DNA of 64,000 nt from Mycobacterium scrofulaceum (GTDB lineage: Bacteria > Actinomycetota > Actinomycetes > Mycobacteriales > Mycobacteriaceae): positions 1 through 64,000 of the forward strand of contig NZ_MVIJ01000011.1 in NCBI RefSeq assembly GCF_002086735.1, read 5' to 3'. Below are positions 17,901-27,272 of this stretch, one piece after another. The notes below the pieces were generated by a model. That model searched no databases, was not told where the DNA came from, and was given only the letters and a program-made list of their open reading frames with translations. Positions within the stretch are counted from its first letter, which is position 1; each line of letters starts with the position of its first letter. The position numbers and the translations under genes are program-made.

Positions 17901-18987
17901 AGCGGCTCACCACATCCTCGTCCAGGGTCAACAGGACCACACCGATCTCCAGCCCGGAGGCCAAGGCCAGCAACGCGATTCGCTCCCCGGGCCTGATCCG
18001 CCCGGCCTCGAGTTCCTCCACGAGCGCCACCGTGTGGGTCGTGGAGGCGGTGTTGCCGTAGCGGTCGACGGTGATCACCGCGTCGTGGCGCGGGCTGTCG
18101 CCGAACACCTCCGACATCCGGGCCATGCCCTTGCGGATGGCGCGCGCGGACGTCTGGTGGGTGATGACGTGGTCGATGTCGTGGATCGAAAGACCAACGG
18201 TGTCAAGCACTTCGCTCAACAGCAGCGGGGTGTTGGCGATCGCGGCCTTCTGGATGGCGCGGGAGTTGGTGAACATCCGCGCGCCCGGGTCGTCCCCCTG
18301 CGGATACGCCAGGCAGAGCCGGCTGTAGTCGGCGACGGTGGTGAAGCCCGCCAGCGCGATACCGGCCGAGCCGGCCGACGCCCGCTCCAGCAGCAGCGCG
18401 GCGCCGGCGTCGCCCAGCGTCAGGGAGGCCAGCTCCTTGCTCATGATGTTGCGGATGTGGCGGGCGGCGTTGTTGCCGAGCTGCGAGATGTACTCGCCGC
18501 TGACGACGAGCCCCCGCTCGACGACGCCCTGGCGAATCCAGTTGTTCAAAATTGTTACGCCCGTGAGCATTCCGGCGCACGCGTTGGACACGTCGAACGT
18601 CATCGCGTTCACCGCCCCGATTCCGCGCGCCACCGCGCTGCTCATGGTCGGCTCGAGCCACTGGGTCAGCCCGCCGCGGAACTTGGTGATGCTGCAGCTG
18701 ATCACCACGTCCAACGCCGCCGGATCCTGCTGCGCGGTGGCCAGGCAGTTCAGCGCCGCCGAGCTGGCCAGGGTGTAGGAATCTTCATCGCCCACCGACA
18801 CCCGGCGTTCGCGGATCCCGGTCAGCCGTTCCAAATCGATGTGGGTGCGGTGGCGGGTGGACGCCATCAGCTCGTCGGTCGTCAGGTGGGTCCCGGGCAG
18901 ATGCCGGCCCGCGGCCGCGACCCGCGCGACGAAGGGGGCCGCACCGCCCTTCCCGGTTGTCTCCATCACCAGCCAGTGCCGAGTCAT
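17884..18987 (-). CDS. FabH-like 3-oxoacyl-ACP synthase III, complete triad
   Basis: This 367-residue KAS III-type condensing enzyme has an intact catalytic triad: Cys137 in SNACAGMLTG, His277 in THQTSARA and Asn312 in RYGNTASTT. It would join an acyl-CoA primer to malonyl-ACP or to a related partner. ATG 18987 is supported by an almost perfect Shine-Dalgarno, AAGGAGGT, eight bases upstream. It follows the nitroreductase gene closely (37-base gap), and a DosR-type box precedes that gene, so expression in hypoxia is likely. The primer and product are unknown. Confidence 0.82.
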   Translation of the reverse strand: MTRHWLVMETTGKGGAAPFVARVAAAGRHLPGTHLTTDELMASTRHRTHIDLERLTGIRERRVSVGDEDSYTLASSAALNCLATAQQDPAALDVVISCSITKFRGGLTQWLEPTMSSAVARGIGAVNAMTFDVSNACAGMLTGVTILNNWIRQGVVERGLVVSGEYISQLGNNAARHIRNIMSKELASLTLGDAGAALLLERASAGSAGIALAGFTTVADYSRLCLAYPQGDDPGARMFTNSRAIQKAAIANTPLLLSEVLDTVGLSIHDIDHVITHQTSARAIRKGMARMSEVFGDSPRHDAVITVDRYGNTASTTHTVALVEELEAGRIRPGERIALLALASGLEIGVVLLTLDEDVVSRYGHGD

Positions 18988-18994
18988 CGATGGC

Positions 18995-19002
18995 ACCTCC
19001 TT
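18995..19002 (-). promoter_or_regulatory. Near-perfect Shine-Dalgarno of FabH-like gene
   Basis: AAGGAGGT on the minus strand lies 7 bases before ATG 18987. It is unusually strong for this window and decides the start against the longer frame from 19032. Confidence 0.75.
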
Positions 19003-19024
19003 GGCGTTGTGCTTGGCATGTCGG

Positions 19025-20023
19025 TCACCCACGCATCTCGAGGACTTCGGTCACCGGACGCCGCGCGGTGGGTTTCGCGTGCGGGTCGTCGGCCGGTGAC
19101 CGCCCGATCCGGATCAGCAGCTGCGGCTGGCCGGGGTCGCCGGTGACCTGCCTGATGATGTCGCGGCTCAGCGGCAGCTCCGTCATGTGGGTCAGCGTGC
19201 AGGTGGCCATGCCGGCCAAGGTGCATTCGAGCAGCACCGCCGACAGCGCCTCACCGCAGCGCAGCACTTCGGCCGGCGAATCGTCGTGATGAGTGGACAG
19301 GACCACGACCGTGGAGTGGTCCGCCTCGATCGCGGCGCGGCGGTGGCCCCCGCCCCCCGGCGGGAACGCGCGGGCGATGTCGACCCGCGCGGCCTCGGAA
19401 CTGGACAACAGGGCGCTCTCGGGCACGTGGTCGGCGTTCGCTTCGAAGGGCGACGTCCACCAACGTAATTCGGTCAGGTAGGACGTATCGCTTCGACGCA
19501 ACTGTTCGGTGAGTCGCGACGCCTCGGCCAGCCTCGGTCGCTCGTCGTCGTCGACCACGTCCAGCAACACGCCGTACGGGGTCACCGCGCGGCTCAGGGC
19601 CGAATGCAGCGTGGGCCACGCGGTCGGCGCGCCCAGCGGCAGCCGGTCGGTGCGGCGGCGAAGGATCGCATCGGCCCGCAACCGGCACTGCGCCGTCACG
19701 TTCTGCACGGGCAAGAACCCCACACTCGCGAGGTGATCCGGCCTGCCCTCGGTGGGAAAACGTTCGGTGACGCTCTCCCAGCCCGCGGCGGCCATGGCGA
19801 CCCGCAGGTGGTCGAGCACGGCGCCGCAGCTCAGGATCAGCTCCCGACCGCTGTGGTCGGTGGCGTGCATCGCGTGGCGCGGGTCGGCCCACAGGTGCAA
19901 CCTCGTGCCGTCGGCCACCCACCGCCAGGGCTGGCTGTTGTGCAGCGACGGCGCGCGGCACGCGAGCGTCACCGCGTCGCGGATGACCCGCTCCGTCGGC
20001 ATTTTCGCGTCCATCTCCACCAT
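19025..20023 (-). CDS. Acg-type nitroreductase-fold protein, copy 1
   Basis: A 332-residue protein of the Acg/Rv3131/Rv2032/Rv3127 family, known in M. tuberculosis as DosR-induced FMN-binding nitroreductase relatives. The family N-terminus CRAPSLHNSQPWRW is present, as are ATDHSGRELILSCGAVLDH and RRTDRLPLG. The C-terminus has ATCTLTHMTELP and the RRPVTEVL tail. Acg proteins bind FMN but enclose it tightly, and nitroreductase activity is not established. ATG 20023 has a GGAG upstream. It heads an operon with two FabH-like genes and has a DosR-type box 50 bases upstream. Confidence 0.88.
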   Translation of the reverse strand: MVEMDAKMPTERVIRDAVTLACRAPSLHNSQPWRWVADGTRLHLWADPRHAMHATDHSGRELILSCGAVLDHLRVAMAAAGWESVTERFPTEGRPDHLASVGFLPVQNVTAQCRLRADAILRRRTDRLPLGAPTAWPTLHSALSRAVTPYGVLLDVVDDDERPRLAEASRLTEQLRRSDTSYLTELRWWTSPFEANADHVPESALLSSSEAARVDIARAFPPGGGGHRRAAIEADHSTVVVLSTHHDDSPAEVLRCGEALSAVLLECTLAGMATCTLTHMTELPLSRDIIRQVTGDPGQPQLLIRIGRSPADDPHAKPTARRPVTEVLEMRG

Positions 20024-20072
20024 TTCGTCGACTCCGGTGAGACAAACGGTATGCCCCGTCCGGCGGGTGCGG

Positions 20073-20092
20073 GCAGGGCCGTAGGTCCCCGA
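20073..20092. promoter_or_regulatory. DosR box upstream of nitroreductase copy 1
   Basis: The core GGGCCGTAGGTCCC (20076-20089) fits GGGNC-N4-GNCCC exactly. It lies 50 bases before the nitroreductase start on the minus strand. Confidence 0.85.
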
Positions 20093-20123
20093 CGCCCGGG
20101 ACGTTGGAACCTCGCGGGGGCTG

Positions 20124-21584
20124 TTACGTCGCGCGGGCCCAGAGGTCGTGCGCTTCGCGAGCGACCAGGCCGGGGTTCCGGGAGGTGTCGATCCGGTGGG
20201 CGCCGGCCCAGTCGGCGTGCCCGGCGGCCAGTTCGGCGGCGATCTCCGGGGTCACCTCCGAAGTGCCCGCGGGCCTGGTCTTGATCCGGTCGGCCGCCAC
20301 GCCGGCCGCCGCCGAGCACACGAATTCGACGAGCGCCGAATGCGTCTCGGTGGCCAGCCGGTGAGCCTGGTCGCGCGCATGCGGATCGCGCCAGGTGCCG
20401 TCGAGGATCACCGAGTGCCCCTCGCTCAGCAACTGCCGCGCGCGGCGCAGCGCGGTCTCGTACACGACGGCGACCTGCCCGGGGCTGTAGAGCCCGGCAT
20501 TCAGCACGCCGGGCTCACCGGCGATGGCGCCCGCGTCGCGCAGCTCCCGCCGGACGTCGTCGGTCGAGATGACCTGGGCGCCAACGCGTTCGGCCAGGCC
20601 ACGGGCGACCGTCGACTTGCCGGTGCCCGGGTTTCCGCCGACCAGCGCCAGGCGGACGGCGCCGGCCTCGAGGTGACCGATCGCCATGGCGAGGTGGCGG
20701 GCCGCGTCCGCGGCCGCGGCGTGCTTGCCCTGCGACAGGCGCACGCAGTCCACCTTCGCGCGGACCACGGCGCGATAGGCGATGTAGAACTCACGCAGCG
20801 ACGGCGGCGCGGTGTCCTTCGCATGATGGGTGTAACGCTCGAGGAAGTGGTCGGCGAGGTCTTTGCGCCCCAGGAACTCGAGATCCATTGCCAGGAAGGC
20901 GGCGTCGTCGATGCAGTCGACGTAGCGCAGGTCGTCGTCGAACTCCAGGCAGTCCAGCAGCGCCGGTTTCCCGTCCACCCAGAAGATGTCGTCGGCGAGC
21001 AGATCGCCGTGGCCGTCGACGATGCAGCCGTGCGCGACGCGGGCGCTCAACAGGGGCGCGCGGCCGGCGAGGAATTCGCCGGCCAGGCGCTCGATCCGCG
21101 ACACCGCGTCGGGAGCGACCCCGGGTGTGGCGGCGTCCGCGTAGCGGTGCAATTCGGACAAGTTGTCGTGCCAGCGGCGCCCGACCGCCTGCGCCTCGCC
21201 CTGGGCGCTGATCGCCGCGCTCCGCCCGGCGTCGCGGTGGAAGCGGGCCAGCACGCCGGCGATCGCATCCAGCGCGCCGCGGACGTTCTCGTCGGAATCG
21301 CGAAATGCCATGGTCGCCAGCCGGTCTTCGTCGCGGTAGCGCCGCATGACGATGACCGGTTCCGGCGGGCCGCCGGCCGGATCGGACAGCTGCGCGATCC
21401 CGAGGTAGCTCTCGGGCGACAGCCGGCTGTTGAGCTCGACCTCCCGGCGGCAGGCGCGCTCGCGCTGCTGCGGCGTGCGGAAGTCGAGGAAGTCGGTCAA
21501 CACCGGCTTCTTGGCTTTGTACGCGCGGTCGCCGGCGAGAATGACGACGCCCGTGTGGGTTTCGTGCAGGTCGAGATACGACAC
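20124..21584 (-). CDS. Phosphotransferase-AAA kinase fusion (Rv2004c-like)
   Basis: The 486-residue protein has an N-terminal aminoglycoside phosphotransferase-like domain (HGDLLADDIFWVDGKPALLDCLEFDD, catalytic loop and metal site). A C-terminal P-loop kinase follows (VGGNPGTGKSTVARGLAE near residue 320, Walker A). This is the architecture of M. tuberculosis Rv2004c, a DosR-regulon gene. The start is GTG 21584. Together with the USP and otsB1 it recreates the Rv2004c-Rv2005c-Rv2006 order. It begins 15 bases after the USP stop, so the two form one transcript. The substrate is unknown. Confidence 0.88.
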   Translation of the reverse strand: MSYLDLHETHTGVVILAGDRAYKAKKPVLTDFLDFRTPQQRERACRREVELNSRLSPESYLGIAQLSDPAGGPPEPVIVMRRYRDEDRLATMAFRDSDENVRGALDAIAGVLARFHRDAGRSAAISAQGEAQAVGRRWHDNLSELHRYADAATPGVAPDAVSRIERLAGEFLAGRAPLLSARVAHGCIVDGHGDLLADDIFWVDGKPALLDCLEFDDDLRYVDCIDDAAFLAMDLEFLGRKDLADHFLERYTHHAKDTAPPSLREFYIAYRAVVRAKVDCVRLSQGKHAAAADAARHLAMAIGHLEAGAVRLALVGGNPGTGKSTVARGLAERVGAQVISTDDVRRELRDAGAIAGEPGVLNAGLYSPGQVAVVYETALRRARQLLSEGHSVILDGTWRDPHARDQAHRLATETHSALVEFVCSAAAGVAADRIKTRPAGTSEVTPEIAAELAAGHADWAGAHRIDTSRNPGLVAREAHDLWARAT

Positions 21585-21599
21585 GGTCGCGGCGCGGCC

Positions 21600-22487
21600 C
21601 TAGGACGGCCGGGCGACGATCACCGGCATCCGGACCGAGTGGACGACCGCGTTGCTGACCGAACCCAGCAGCACGCCGGACAGGCCGCCGCGCCCGTGGC
21701 TGCCCACGACGACGAGTTGGGCCGATTCCGACTGCTCGATGAGCTGCCGGGCCGGCCGGTCCGAGACGACCACCCGTTGCACGGTGACGTCGGGGTAGCG
21801 TTCCTGCCAGCCCGCCAGTTGTTCGGCCAGGCTCCGCTCGGCTTCCGCCTTGACCGCCGACCAGTCCACCCCGGGCAGTTCGAAGACGTCGACGTCGCTC
21901 CACGCGTGCAGCGCGGTCAGGTCGACACCGCGGCGCGATGCTTCGTCGAACGCGACGGCCACCGCAGCCTCCGAGGCGGGCGACCCGTCGACGCCCACGA
22001 GCACCGGAGCTTGCTGGGGATGCTCCATGAGCGGGTCTTCGTCGCGGATGACCGCGACCGGGCAGCGCGCACCGCGCACCACGCTGCTGCTCACCGAGCC
22101 CAGCAGCAGCCTGCCCAGCGCGCCGCGCCCGTTGCTGCCCACGACGACCATCTCGGCCTCTTTGGACATCTCGACCAGCGTGGGCACCGGGGGCGCACAC
22201 CTCAGCTCGCTGCGGACGTCGACCTTGCGGTCGGTGGTGACGGCGTCTTCGGCGATCTTGACCGCCTGCTCGAGAACCTCACGGCCCTGCTCCTCCTGCC
22301 ACACCGCCACGCCGGTCGACAGCGGAAGGGCCGGATACATCGGCACCATCGCGTTCACCATGTGGACCACGGTCAGCGGGACGTGTCGCAGCGCCGCGTC
22401 GCGGGCCGCCCAGCAGACGGCGGCGTTCGCGGCCGGCGACCCGTCGACTCCGACGACGATGCCATGGCGGTTTGCGAGTGCGGACAT
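21600..22487 (-). CDS. Universal stress protein, two domains (Rv2005c-like)
   Basis: This 295-residue tandem USP is the same length as M. tuberculosis Rv2005c. Each half has the ATP-binding signature: [20 protein letters not shown] in the first and [20 protein letters not shown] in the second. ATG 22487 has AGGAAGA upstream; the frame continues further but without support. USPs of this type bind ATP and slow growth under stress. A DosR-type box lies at 22539-22558, between this gene and the divergent otsB1. It is the first gene of a USP/Rv2004c-like operon. Confidence 0.92.
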   Translation of the reverse strand: MSALANRHGIVVGVDGSPAANAAVCWAARDAALRHVPLTVVHMVNAMVPMYPALPLSTGVAVWQEEQGREVLEQAVKIAEDAVTTDRKVDVRSELRCAPPVPTLVEMSKEAEMVVVGSNGRGALGRLLLGSVSSSVVRGARCPVAVIRDEDPLMEHPQQAPVLVGVDGSPASEAAVAVAFDEASRRGVDLTALHAWSDVDVFELPGVDWSAVKAEAERSLAEQLAGWQERYPDVTVQRVVVSDRPARQLIEQSESAQLVVVGSHGRGGLSGVLLGSVSNAVVHSVRMPVIVARPS

Positions 22488-22538
22488 AATGTTCTTCCTC
22501 TCCTCGCCCAAAACGCTATGGCGCGAACGGCCGTCGAT

Positions 22539-22558
22539 CATGAGGCTTTAGTCACCAA
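22539..22558. promoter_or_regulatory. DosR box between USP and otsB1
   Basis: On the minus strand the site reads TTGGTGACTAAAGCCTCATG. The left half matches the DosR consensus closely, while the right half is degenerate. It lies 52 bases from the USP start and 72 from the otsB1 start, and could serve both. Confidence 0.65.
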
Positions 22559-22629
22559 CCCCATGGCCATGAGGCCCCCCTGCGCCGGCGCGCCTTGACG
22601 CGCGCCCGCACTGTGGCATCGTCACAAAC

Positions 22630-25600
22630 GTGACCGAATGGCCCGTCACTGTCGACAGGCGCTACCACGACGCGGTGATCCTCGGGCTCGACTGTGTGCT
22701 GGCGCGGACGGCGCCGGGCGTGGCCCAGGCCCACGATTCGACCGCCGCATTCCTGCAGCGGCTGCGCGACGGCGGCATCGCCACCGCCGTCTATTCGGCC
22801 ACCCATGACTGCGCGCCCCTGTTGCGGACGGCGGGAATCGAGGAGCTCGTCGGCGTCGCCGTCGGGGCACCCGACACCGCCGAGCAGATCGATGCCGCGC
22901 TGACCATGACGGTGGCGCGCCTGGGCGTGCGTCCGGTGCGTTGCGTCCTCATCGACTGCTGCAACGGCGGGATGGCGGCCGGGCGGGACACAGGACTCGG
23001 ACTCGTCATCGGCCTCGAGCGCAACGGCGGGGCGGACGAATTGCTGTCCAGCGGGGCGGACATGGCCATCGCGGACCTCGCGGAAATCTCGGTGCGGCGC
23101 GGCGGCGCCGCCCTGTCGACGATCGCCGACGCGATGGGTGTCTACAGCCAGTTGAAGGAGTTGGTGGCGAGCCGGCGGCCGGCGGTGTTCCTTGACTTCG
23201 ACGGCACGTTGTCCGAGATCGTCGCCGAGCCGGAGTCCGCCACGCTGGTCGACGGCGCGCGGGAAGCGCTGCGCGCGCTCGCCGCGCAGTGCCCGGTCGC
23301 TGTGATGAGCGGCCGCGATCTCGACGACCTGCGCGAGCGCCTGCAGGTCGACGGGATCTGGTACGCGGGCAGTCACGGGTTCGAACTCGTCGCACCCGAC
23401 GGCACCCACCACGACAACGCCGCGGCCGGCGACGCCACGGGCACGCTGGCGCGCGCCGCCGACCAACTGGCGCAGCTGCTCGACGATGTCCCCGGGATCC
23501 ACTTGGAGCGCAAGCGGTTTGCGGTCGCCTTTCACTACCGCAACGTCGACCCACATCAGGTTGACCGCGTGATCGCGACGACACGCAGGCTCGGGCGATC
23601 CCAGGGCCTGCGGGTCATTATGGGCCGCAAGGTGATCGAGCTTCGCCCCAGCCTGGATTGGGACAAGGGCAGGACGCTGCGCGGGATCCTCGAACAGATC
23701 GAGGGCTTCGGCTCGGGCGCCATGTTGCCGATCTACGTCGGCGACGACATCACCGACGAGGACGCCTTCGACGCGGTGCAGTTCGACGGGGTGGGAATCA
23801 CGTTGCGGCACAACGAGGACGGGGACCGAACGTCCGCCGCGCTATTCAGCCTGGCGGACCCGCCCGCGGTGTGCGACTTCGTCCGGCGCCTGGCCGACGA
23901 TCTGCACGACGCCGCGGCCGCGCCCGACGATCCGTGGGAACTCGTCTACGAGGGCTATGACCCCAGCTACGAGCGGCTGCGCGAAACCCTGTGCACCGTC
24001 GGCAACGGCTACGTCGCCACCCGCGGCTGCGCCCCGGAGGCGACGGCGACCGAGGCGCACTACCCGGGCACGTATGCGGCGGGCGTGTACAACACGCTCG
24101 CCGATCGCATCGCCGGCCGGACGGTCGAGAACGAGAGCCTGGTCAACCTGCCCAACTGGTTGTCGCTGACCTTCCGGGTCAACGGCGGGCCGTGGTTTCA
24201 CATCGACGACACCCAGTTGCTTTCCTACCGGCAGACATTCGACCTGCGGCACGCGACGCTGACCCGCAGGCTGCGCTTCCGGGACGGTGCGGGCCATGTC
24301 ACGGAGATGACCCAGGAGCGGTTCGCGTCCATGGACCAGCCACACGTGTTGGCCATGCGGACCACGATCCTCGCGGAGAACTGGTCGGGCACCGTCGAGT
24401 TCCGGTCACTGCTGGACGGGACCGTGCGCAACACCATGGTGGATCGCTACCGCTCGCTGTCGAGCACGCACCTCGCGTCGCCGGTGATCGACGAATCGGC
24501 GGACGAGGCGGTGATCTTGCGCACCGAAACGACGCAGTCGCGCATCGCCATCGCGGTGGCCGCGCGCAGCACCGTGTGGTGCGGCGACGCACCCGCCGCG
24601 GCGCATTACACGTCAGTGCGGGAAACCGGCCGCGGCGGTCACGACATCGAGGTCGCGCTGGCCACGGGACAATCGGTCAGCTGCGAGAAGATCGTGACGA
24701 TCGTCACGGGCAGGGACAGCGCGATCTCGGAGCCGGCGAGCACCGCCCAGCTGCACCTCGACGCCGCGGGCCGGTACGACGAGCTGCACCGGCAGCACAC
24801 CCGGGTCTGGGAACTGTTGTGGGAACAGTGCACGATCGGGCTGACCGACGGGCCGGACGCGCTGCGCATCCTGCGGCTGCACCTGGTGCACCTGCTGCAG
24901 ACGCTCTCGCCGCACACCGCCGAACTCGACGCCGGCGTCCCCGCGCGCGGGTTGCATGGCGAGGCGTACCGCGGGCATGTCTTCTGGGACTCGCTGTTCG
25001 TCTCGCCGGTGTTGTCCGTGCGCATGCCCAACGTGGCGCGTTCGCTGCTGCTGTACCGCTACCGCCGGCTCCCCGAGGCCCGGCGGGCGGCGCGCAGGGC
25101 CGGCTACCTGGGCGCGATGTACCCCTGGCAATCGGGCAGCGACGGGCGCGAGGTGAGTCAGGAGCTGCACCTCAACCCGCAGTCCGGCCGGTGGAATCCC
25201 GACGCCAGCGCCCGCGCCCACCACGTCGGCCTGGCCATCGCCTACAACGCCTGGCAGCACTACCAGGTGACCGGCGACCGGCAGTTTCTGGTCGACTACG
25301 GCGCCGAGATGCTGGTGGAGATCGCGCGATTCTGGGTGGGGCTGGCTACCTTTGATGAAGCTCGCGGCCGCTACACGATCACCGGCATCGTCGGCCCCGA
25401 CGAGTTCCATTCGGGCTACCCGGGCAAGGAGTACGACGGGATCGACAACAACGCCTACACCAACGTCATGGCGGTGTGGGCGATCCTGCGGGCGATGGAC
25501 GCCCTGGACCTGCTTCCGCTGCGTGACCGCCTGGACCTGGTCGGCAAGATCGATCTCAGCAGCGACGAGTTGGGTCGGTGGGAGCACGTGACGCGCCGGA

Positions 25601-26310
25601 TGTTCGTGCCCTTCCACGACAACGTGATCAGCCAGTTCGAAGGCTATTCGCAACTGGCCGAGCTGGACTGGGAGCAGTATCGGCGGCGCTACGGCAACAT
25701 CCAGCGCCTCGACCGCATCCTGGAGGCCGAAAACGACAGCGTCAACAACTACAAGGCCTCGAAGCAGGCCGACGTGCTGATGCTGTTCTACCTGCTGTCG
25801 TCGGACGAGTTGCTGGCGCTGTTCGGTCGGCTCGGCTACCGCTTTGCGCCCGAGCGGATCCCGGAGACCGTGGACTACTACCTCGCGCGCACCTCGGACG
25901 GGTCGACGCTCAGCTCCCTCGTCCATTCGTGGGTCCTCACCCGCGCCAACCGGCATCACGCCATGAAGTACTTCGTGCAGGTGCTCGCCTCCGACGTCGT
26001 CGACATCCAGGGCGGCACCACCTCGGAAGGCATCCACCTGGCCGCGATGGCCGGCAGCATCGACCTGCTGCAGCGGTGTTTCACCGGGCTGGAAACCCGC
26101 GACGACCGGCTGATCCTCAGCCCGCAGTGGCCCAAGGCGCTGGAACCCATCGAGTTCCCGTTCGTGTACCGCGGCCAGCGGCTGCACCTTCGGGTCAGCG
26201 GCCGGGCGGCCGACCTGACTTCCGAGGCGGACAACAGCGAGTCGATCGCGGTGGAATGCCGTGGCCGGCTCCAACAGCTGCTGCCCGGGCACTCGGTCGA
26301 GGTCGTCTGA
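22630..26310 (+). CDS. otsB1: HAD / trehalose-phosphatase / GH65 fusion (OtsB1-like)
   Basis: A 1226-residue three-part protein like M. tuberculosis OtsB1 (Rv2006, 1327 residues). Residues about 10-170 are a HAD fold in which the nucleophile Asp is replaced by Gly19 (ILGLDCVL), so it is probably inactive. Residues about 185-430 are trehalose-6-phosphate phosphatase, with DFDGT at 189-193 and GDDITDEDAF. Residues about 440-1226 are glycoside hydrolase family 65, with the acid Glu925 in GPDEFHSGY and phosphate loop GTTSEGIHLAA. It may link trehalose release with phosphorolysis. The start is GTG 22630. It is shorter than Rv2006 in the first domain. Confidence 0.9.
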   Translation: MTEWPVTVDRRYHDAVILGLDCVLARTAPGVAQAHDSTAAFLQRLRDGGIATAVYSATHDCAPLLRTAGIEELVGVAVGAPDTAEQIDAALTMTVARLGVRPVRCVLIDCCNGGMAAGRDTGLGLVIGLERNGGADELLSSGADMAIADLAEISVRRGGAALSTIADAMGVYSQLKELVASRRPAVFLDFDGTLSEIVAEPESATLVDGAREALRALAAQCPVAVMSGRDLDDLRERLQVDGIWYAGSHGFELVAPDGTHHDNAAAGDATGTLARAADQLAQLLDDVPGIHLERKRFAVAFHYRNVDPHQVDRVIATTRRLGRSQGLRVIMGRKVIELRPSLDWDKGRTLRGILEQIEGFGSGAMLPIYVGDDITDEDAFDAVQFDGVGITLRHNEDGDRTSAALFSLADPPAVCDFVRRLADDLHDAAAAPDDPWELVYEGYDPSYERLRETLCTVGNGYVATRGCAPEATATEAHYPGTYAAGVYNTLADRIAGRTVENESLVNLPNWLSLTFRVNGGPWFHIDDTQLLSYRQTFDLRHATLTRRLRFRDGAGHVTEMTQERFASMDQPHVLAMRTTILAENWSGTVEFRSLLDGTVRNTMVDRYRSLSSTHLASPVIDESADEAVILRTETTQSRIAIAVAARSTVWCGDAPAAAHYTSVRETGRGGHDIEVALATGQSVSCEKIVTIVTGRDSAISEPASTAQLHLDAAGRYDELHRQHTRVWELLWEQCTIGLTDGPDALRILRLHLVHLLQTLSPHTAELDAGVPARGLHGEAYRGHVFWDSLFVSPVLSVRMPNVARSLLLYRYRRLPEARRAARRAGYLGAMYPWQSGSDGREVSQELHLNPQSGRWNPDASARAHHVGLAIAYNAWQHYQVTGDRQFLVDYGAEMLVEIARFWVGLATFDEARGRYTITGIVGPDEFHSGYPGKEYDGIDNNAYTNVMAVWAILRAMDALDLLPLRDRLDLVGKIDLSSDELGRWEHVTRRMFVPFHDNVISQFEGYSQLAELDWEQYRRRYGNIQRLDRILEAENDSVNNYKASKQADVLMLFYLLSSDELLALFGRLGYRFAPERIPETVDYYLARTSDGSTLSSLVHSWVLTRANRHHAMKYFVQVLASDVVDIQGGTTSEGIHLAAMAGSIDLLQRCFTGLETRDDRLILSPQWPKALEPIEFPFVYRGQRLHLRVSGRAADLTSEADNSESIAVECRGRLQQLLPGHSVEVV

Positions 26311-26334
26311 CCCCTGGTGACCTATGCGCCCGAA

Positions 26335-26354
26335 CGGGGGCCGAACGGCCCTGC
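26335..26354 (+). promoter_or_regulatory. DosR box upstream of USP gene
   Basis: The core GGGCCGAACGGCCC (26338-26351) fits GGGNC-N4-GNCCC and is nearly palindromic. It lies 78 bases before ATG 26432. A degenerate second copy, GGGCCGTCTCCCCA, follows at 26361-26374. Confidence 0.8.
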
Positions 26355-26431
26355 TGAGCCGGGCCGTCTCCCCATAACGTTGGCGATGCCGGGCGGGGAC
26401 GCCGGGACGGTCGGTCATACAGGAGGACTCG

Positions 26432-27265
26432 ATGAACAATCCGCAGTCGTCGCAGCGGGTCGTGGTGGGTATCGACGGCTCGGACGCCGCGATCAAAGCG
26501 GCCAAATGGGCGGCCGCCGAGGCCGTCAGCCGCAACGTCGCGCTGCGGCTGATCCACGCCATCCCCGAACGGCGCGCGGGCGAAGCCGGTGACGACAGCC
26601 TGGACATCGAGTACGCCCAATCGTCGTTGCGGGCCGCCGATGCGGCGCTTCAGGCCACGGGCATGCCGGTCAAGGTCGAATGTGACGTCGTGCGCGGTTC
26701 GTCGGAGAGCGCGCTGATCGACGAATCTCGGGACGCCGCAATGGTATGCCTGGGGTCGGTCGGCACGGGCTGGGTGGCTCGCAAGGTGTTGGGCTCGACC
26801 GCGGACACCGTGGCGCAGCGGGCGCACTGCCCGGTGGCCGTGATCCGCAGCAGCCGCGACGCCGCCGACCGGGACGGCGGATACGTCGCCGTCACCGTCG
26901 GGGAGTCGGCCGCCAACGACGCGGTGCTCGAGCATGGCTTCCGCGAGGCGCGGCTTCGGGAAGCACCGATCCTGGCGCTGGGAGTCTGGCGGTGGGGGCT
27001 CGGTGAGATTCCTTACCGCCAGCTGGAGCATCGACTCGGCCCCTGGGTGTCGCGGCATCGCGAGGTACACGTCCAACCCGCCGCCGCCAGGCGGGGGGCG
27101 GCCGAATTCCTCACGCACACACAGGAACCCGTGCAACTGGCGGTGGTGGGCAGCGAGGACGCCGACAAGGTCGCCCGCATGGTCGGCCCGATCACCACTC
27201 ACCCGGGCGGCCACAAGGGATGTTCGGTGCTCGTCGTGCGCGACCAGGGGCACCAAGGGGACTGA
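26432..27265 (+). CDS. Universal stress protein
   Basis: A 277-residue USP. The first half is canonical, with VVVGIDGSDAAIKAAKWAAAEA and the nucleotide loop GSVGTGWVARKVLGSTADTV. The second half is divergent and lacks a clear G-x2-G-x9-GS motif, ending in the usual GCSVLVVRD strand. Such half-degenerate tandem USPs resemble Rv2028c/Rv3134c. ATG 26432 is preceded by AGGAGG. It is a single-gene unit with a DosR-type box, convergent with the SpoIIAA-like gene seven bases downstream. Confidence 0.88.
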   Translation: MNNPQSSQRVVVGIDGSDAAIKAAKWAAAEAVSRNVALRLIHAIPERRAGEAGDDSLDIEYAQSSLRAADAALQATGMPVKVECDVVRGSSESALIDESRDAAMVCLGSVGTGWVARKVLGSTADTVAQRAHCPVAVIRSSRDAADRDGGYVAVTVGESAANDAVLEHGFREARLREAPILALGVWRWGLGEIPYRQLEHRLGPWVSRHREVHVQPAAARRGAAEFLTHTQEPVQLAVVGSEDADKVARMVGPITTHPGGHKGCSVLVVRDQGHQGD

Positions 27266-27272
27266 CGGCGAA

